Below the pieces are notes generated by a model. That model worked only from the letters and a program-made list of their open reading frames with translations. It did not search any database and was not told where the DNA came from. Made by a program: the position numbers and the translations under genes. Positions 4,526-5,353 of a DNA stretch of 5,353 nucleotides are shown here, piece after piece. The DNA lies in assembly GCA_017578085.1 (NCBI GenBank), contig PKQR01000152.1, forward strand, positions 1 to 5,353. Reading direction: 5' to 3'. Position 1 is the stretch's first letter; every line of letters starts with the position of its first letter. The stretch comes from Bacillota bacterium (lineage in GTDB: Bacteria; Bacillota; Limnochordia; Limnochordales; ZCTH02-B6).

Positions 4526-5353
4526 TCAGTCGTTGAGGTGCTGGTGAATACGCTCCGCCAAGGCCCGCGAGATCCCCGGCACCGACGCCAGCTCTTCGAC
4601 GGTGGCGCGCCGCACCCCGGCGACGGAACCGAAGCGCTTGATCAGCTCCCGCTTGCGCCGCGGGCCTACGCCGGGTATCTGGTCCAGGGCCGACTCGGAC
4701 GTGCGCTGGTCCCGCAGGTGCCGGTGGTACGTGATGGCGTAGCGGTGCGCTTCGTCACGGATGCGCTGCAGGAGCTTGAGGCCCGGCGACGCCCACGGCA
4801 GGTCAACGGGGTCAGGCCGCCCTTCCACAAACACCAGCTCATACTGCTTGGCCAGCGCGACGGTGGGGATGTCCTCCACCCCCAGCTCCCGCATGACCTC
4901 GCGGGCGGCGTTGAGCTGGCCCTTGCCCCCGTCGATGAGAACCAAATCCGGAAACGTGGCGAAACCGCGCGGCTCGACTTCCTCGGCCTGCTCCTTGAGC
5001 CCCCGCAGAAACCGCCGATACACCGCTTCCCTCATCATGGCGAAGTCATCGGGCGTGGACTTGGTCCGGATCTTGAAGCGGCGGTAGTCGGAAGGCTTGG
5101 GCTGGCCGTCCTCAAACACCACCATGGACGCGACCGCCTGGTTGCCCTGGATGTTGGAGATATCAAACGCCTCAATGCGCTGGGGCAGCGACGGCAAGCC
5201 CAGCACCTCCGCCAGGTGCGCCAGGGCCCGCTCGGCCTCCTCCGAACGGCGGGCCTCCTGCGCCAGGCGCTCCCTGAGCATGAGGCGGGCGTTCTCCACC
5301 ACCATCTCCATGAGGCGCCGCTTCTCGCCCCGCTGCGGCACGTGCAAACGCAC
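4526..5353 (-). CDS. uvrC: UvrABC excinuclease subunit C, C-terminal part (5' end outside the window)
   Basis: The last 275 residues are present; the start lies beyond the right edge, so the GIY-YIG nuclease domain and most of the UVR motif region are not seen. The visible part has the RNase H-like domain that makes the 5' incision in nucleotide excision repair. It shows FDISNIQG (fragment residues 63-70, catalytic Asp 64), VLIDGGKGQLN (138-148, Asp 141) and RDEAHRYAI (His 203), so the expected catalytic residues are intact. Two helix-hairpin-helix DNA-binding motifs follow: IPGVGPRRKRELIKRFGS (226-243) and VPGISRALAERIHQHL (258-273). The protein ends two residues later at LND, a normal C-terminus. 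The gene is followed by the repeat array, and no clear terminator is visible. Confidence 0.97.
   Translation of the reverse strand: MRLHVPQRGEKRRLMEMVVENARLMLRERLAQEARRSEEAERALAHLAEVLGLPSLPQRIEAFDISNIQGNQAVASMVVFEDGQPKPSDYRRFKIRTKSTPDDFAMMREAVYRRFLRGLKEQAEEVEPRGFATFPDLVLIDGGKGQLNAAREVMRELGVEDIPTVALAKQYELVFVEGRPDPVDLPWASPGLKLLQRIRDEAHRYAITYHRHLRDQRTSESALDQIPGVGPRRKRELIKRFGSVAGVRRATVEELASVPGISRALAERIHQHLND

Noticed and set aside
4229..4536. Two small plus-strand open frames across the repeat array
   Set aside because: They are encoded mostly by the tandem repeat, are Arg/Thr/Gly-rich, lack a good ribosome binding site and run against all neighbouring genes.

Overview
The window is about 65% GC by eye. 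It comes from a bacterium, most plausibly a high-GC member of the Firmicutes (Symbiobacterium, Thermaerobacter or Limnochordia type). That placement is inferred from the gene families (DUF2089, DUF4097/LiaX-like, YvlD-like and MsmX/UgpC-like proteins), the strong purine-rich ribosome binding sites, and the frequent GTG and TTG starts. All eight supported genes lie on the minus strand, so the biology reads from right to left. The long plus-strand open frames are antisense shadows.

Right end (5353 to 4526): the C-terminal part of uvrC, the excision nuclease subunit, with its RNase H-like nuclease domain and tandem HhH motifs. Next comes a 343-nt stretch with no gene (4183-4525). Its uvrC-proximal half is a decaying array of 14-18 bp G-rich tandem repeats. 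Its AT-rich half carries a good sigma-A promoter (TTGACA, 17 nt, TAAGAT). Downstream of that promoter are two 15-bp direct repeats 22 bp apart that could be an operator.

Centre (4182 to 1542): a tightly packed five-gene operon. In order it encodes a DUF2089 zinc-ribbon/HTH regulator, a DUF4097 protein like LiaX/YvlB, a small SHOCT-like protein, a 105-aa protein, and a YvlD/LiaZ-type four-helix membrane protein. Spacing is -4 to 21 nt. The first three proteins all carry the same short helical module (L-Q-E-G-K-I-T-A-E-E-A type). The 105-aa protein looks like a diverged partner of the C-terminal half of the SHOCT-like protein. The set resembles the Enterococcus liaXYZ and Bacillus yvlABCD envelope-stress clusters, but with a DUF2089 regulator at the head and no PspC gene visible. 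A role in sensing or buffering envelope stress is inferred from this resemblance.

Left end (1338 to 1): an MsmX/UgpC-type sugar ABC-transporter ATPase with no permease genes beside it in the window. It is followed by the N-terminal 56 codons of an unrecognised single-pass membrane protein that runs off the edge. The spacer between these two genes is built almost wholly of two adjacent tandem duplications of about 20 bp, and a 15-bp duplication sits at the stop codon of the yvlD-like gene. With the array after uvrC, this makes short tandem duplication at gene boundaries a recurring trait of the window.
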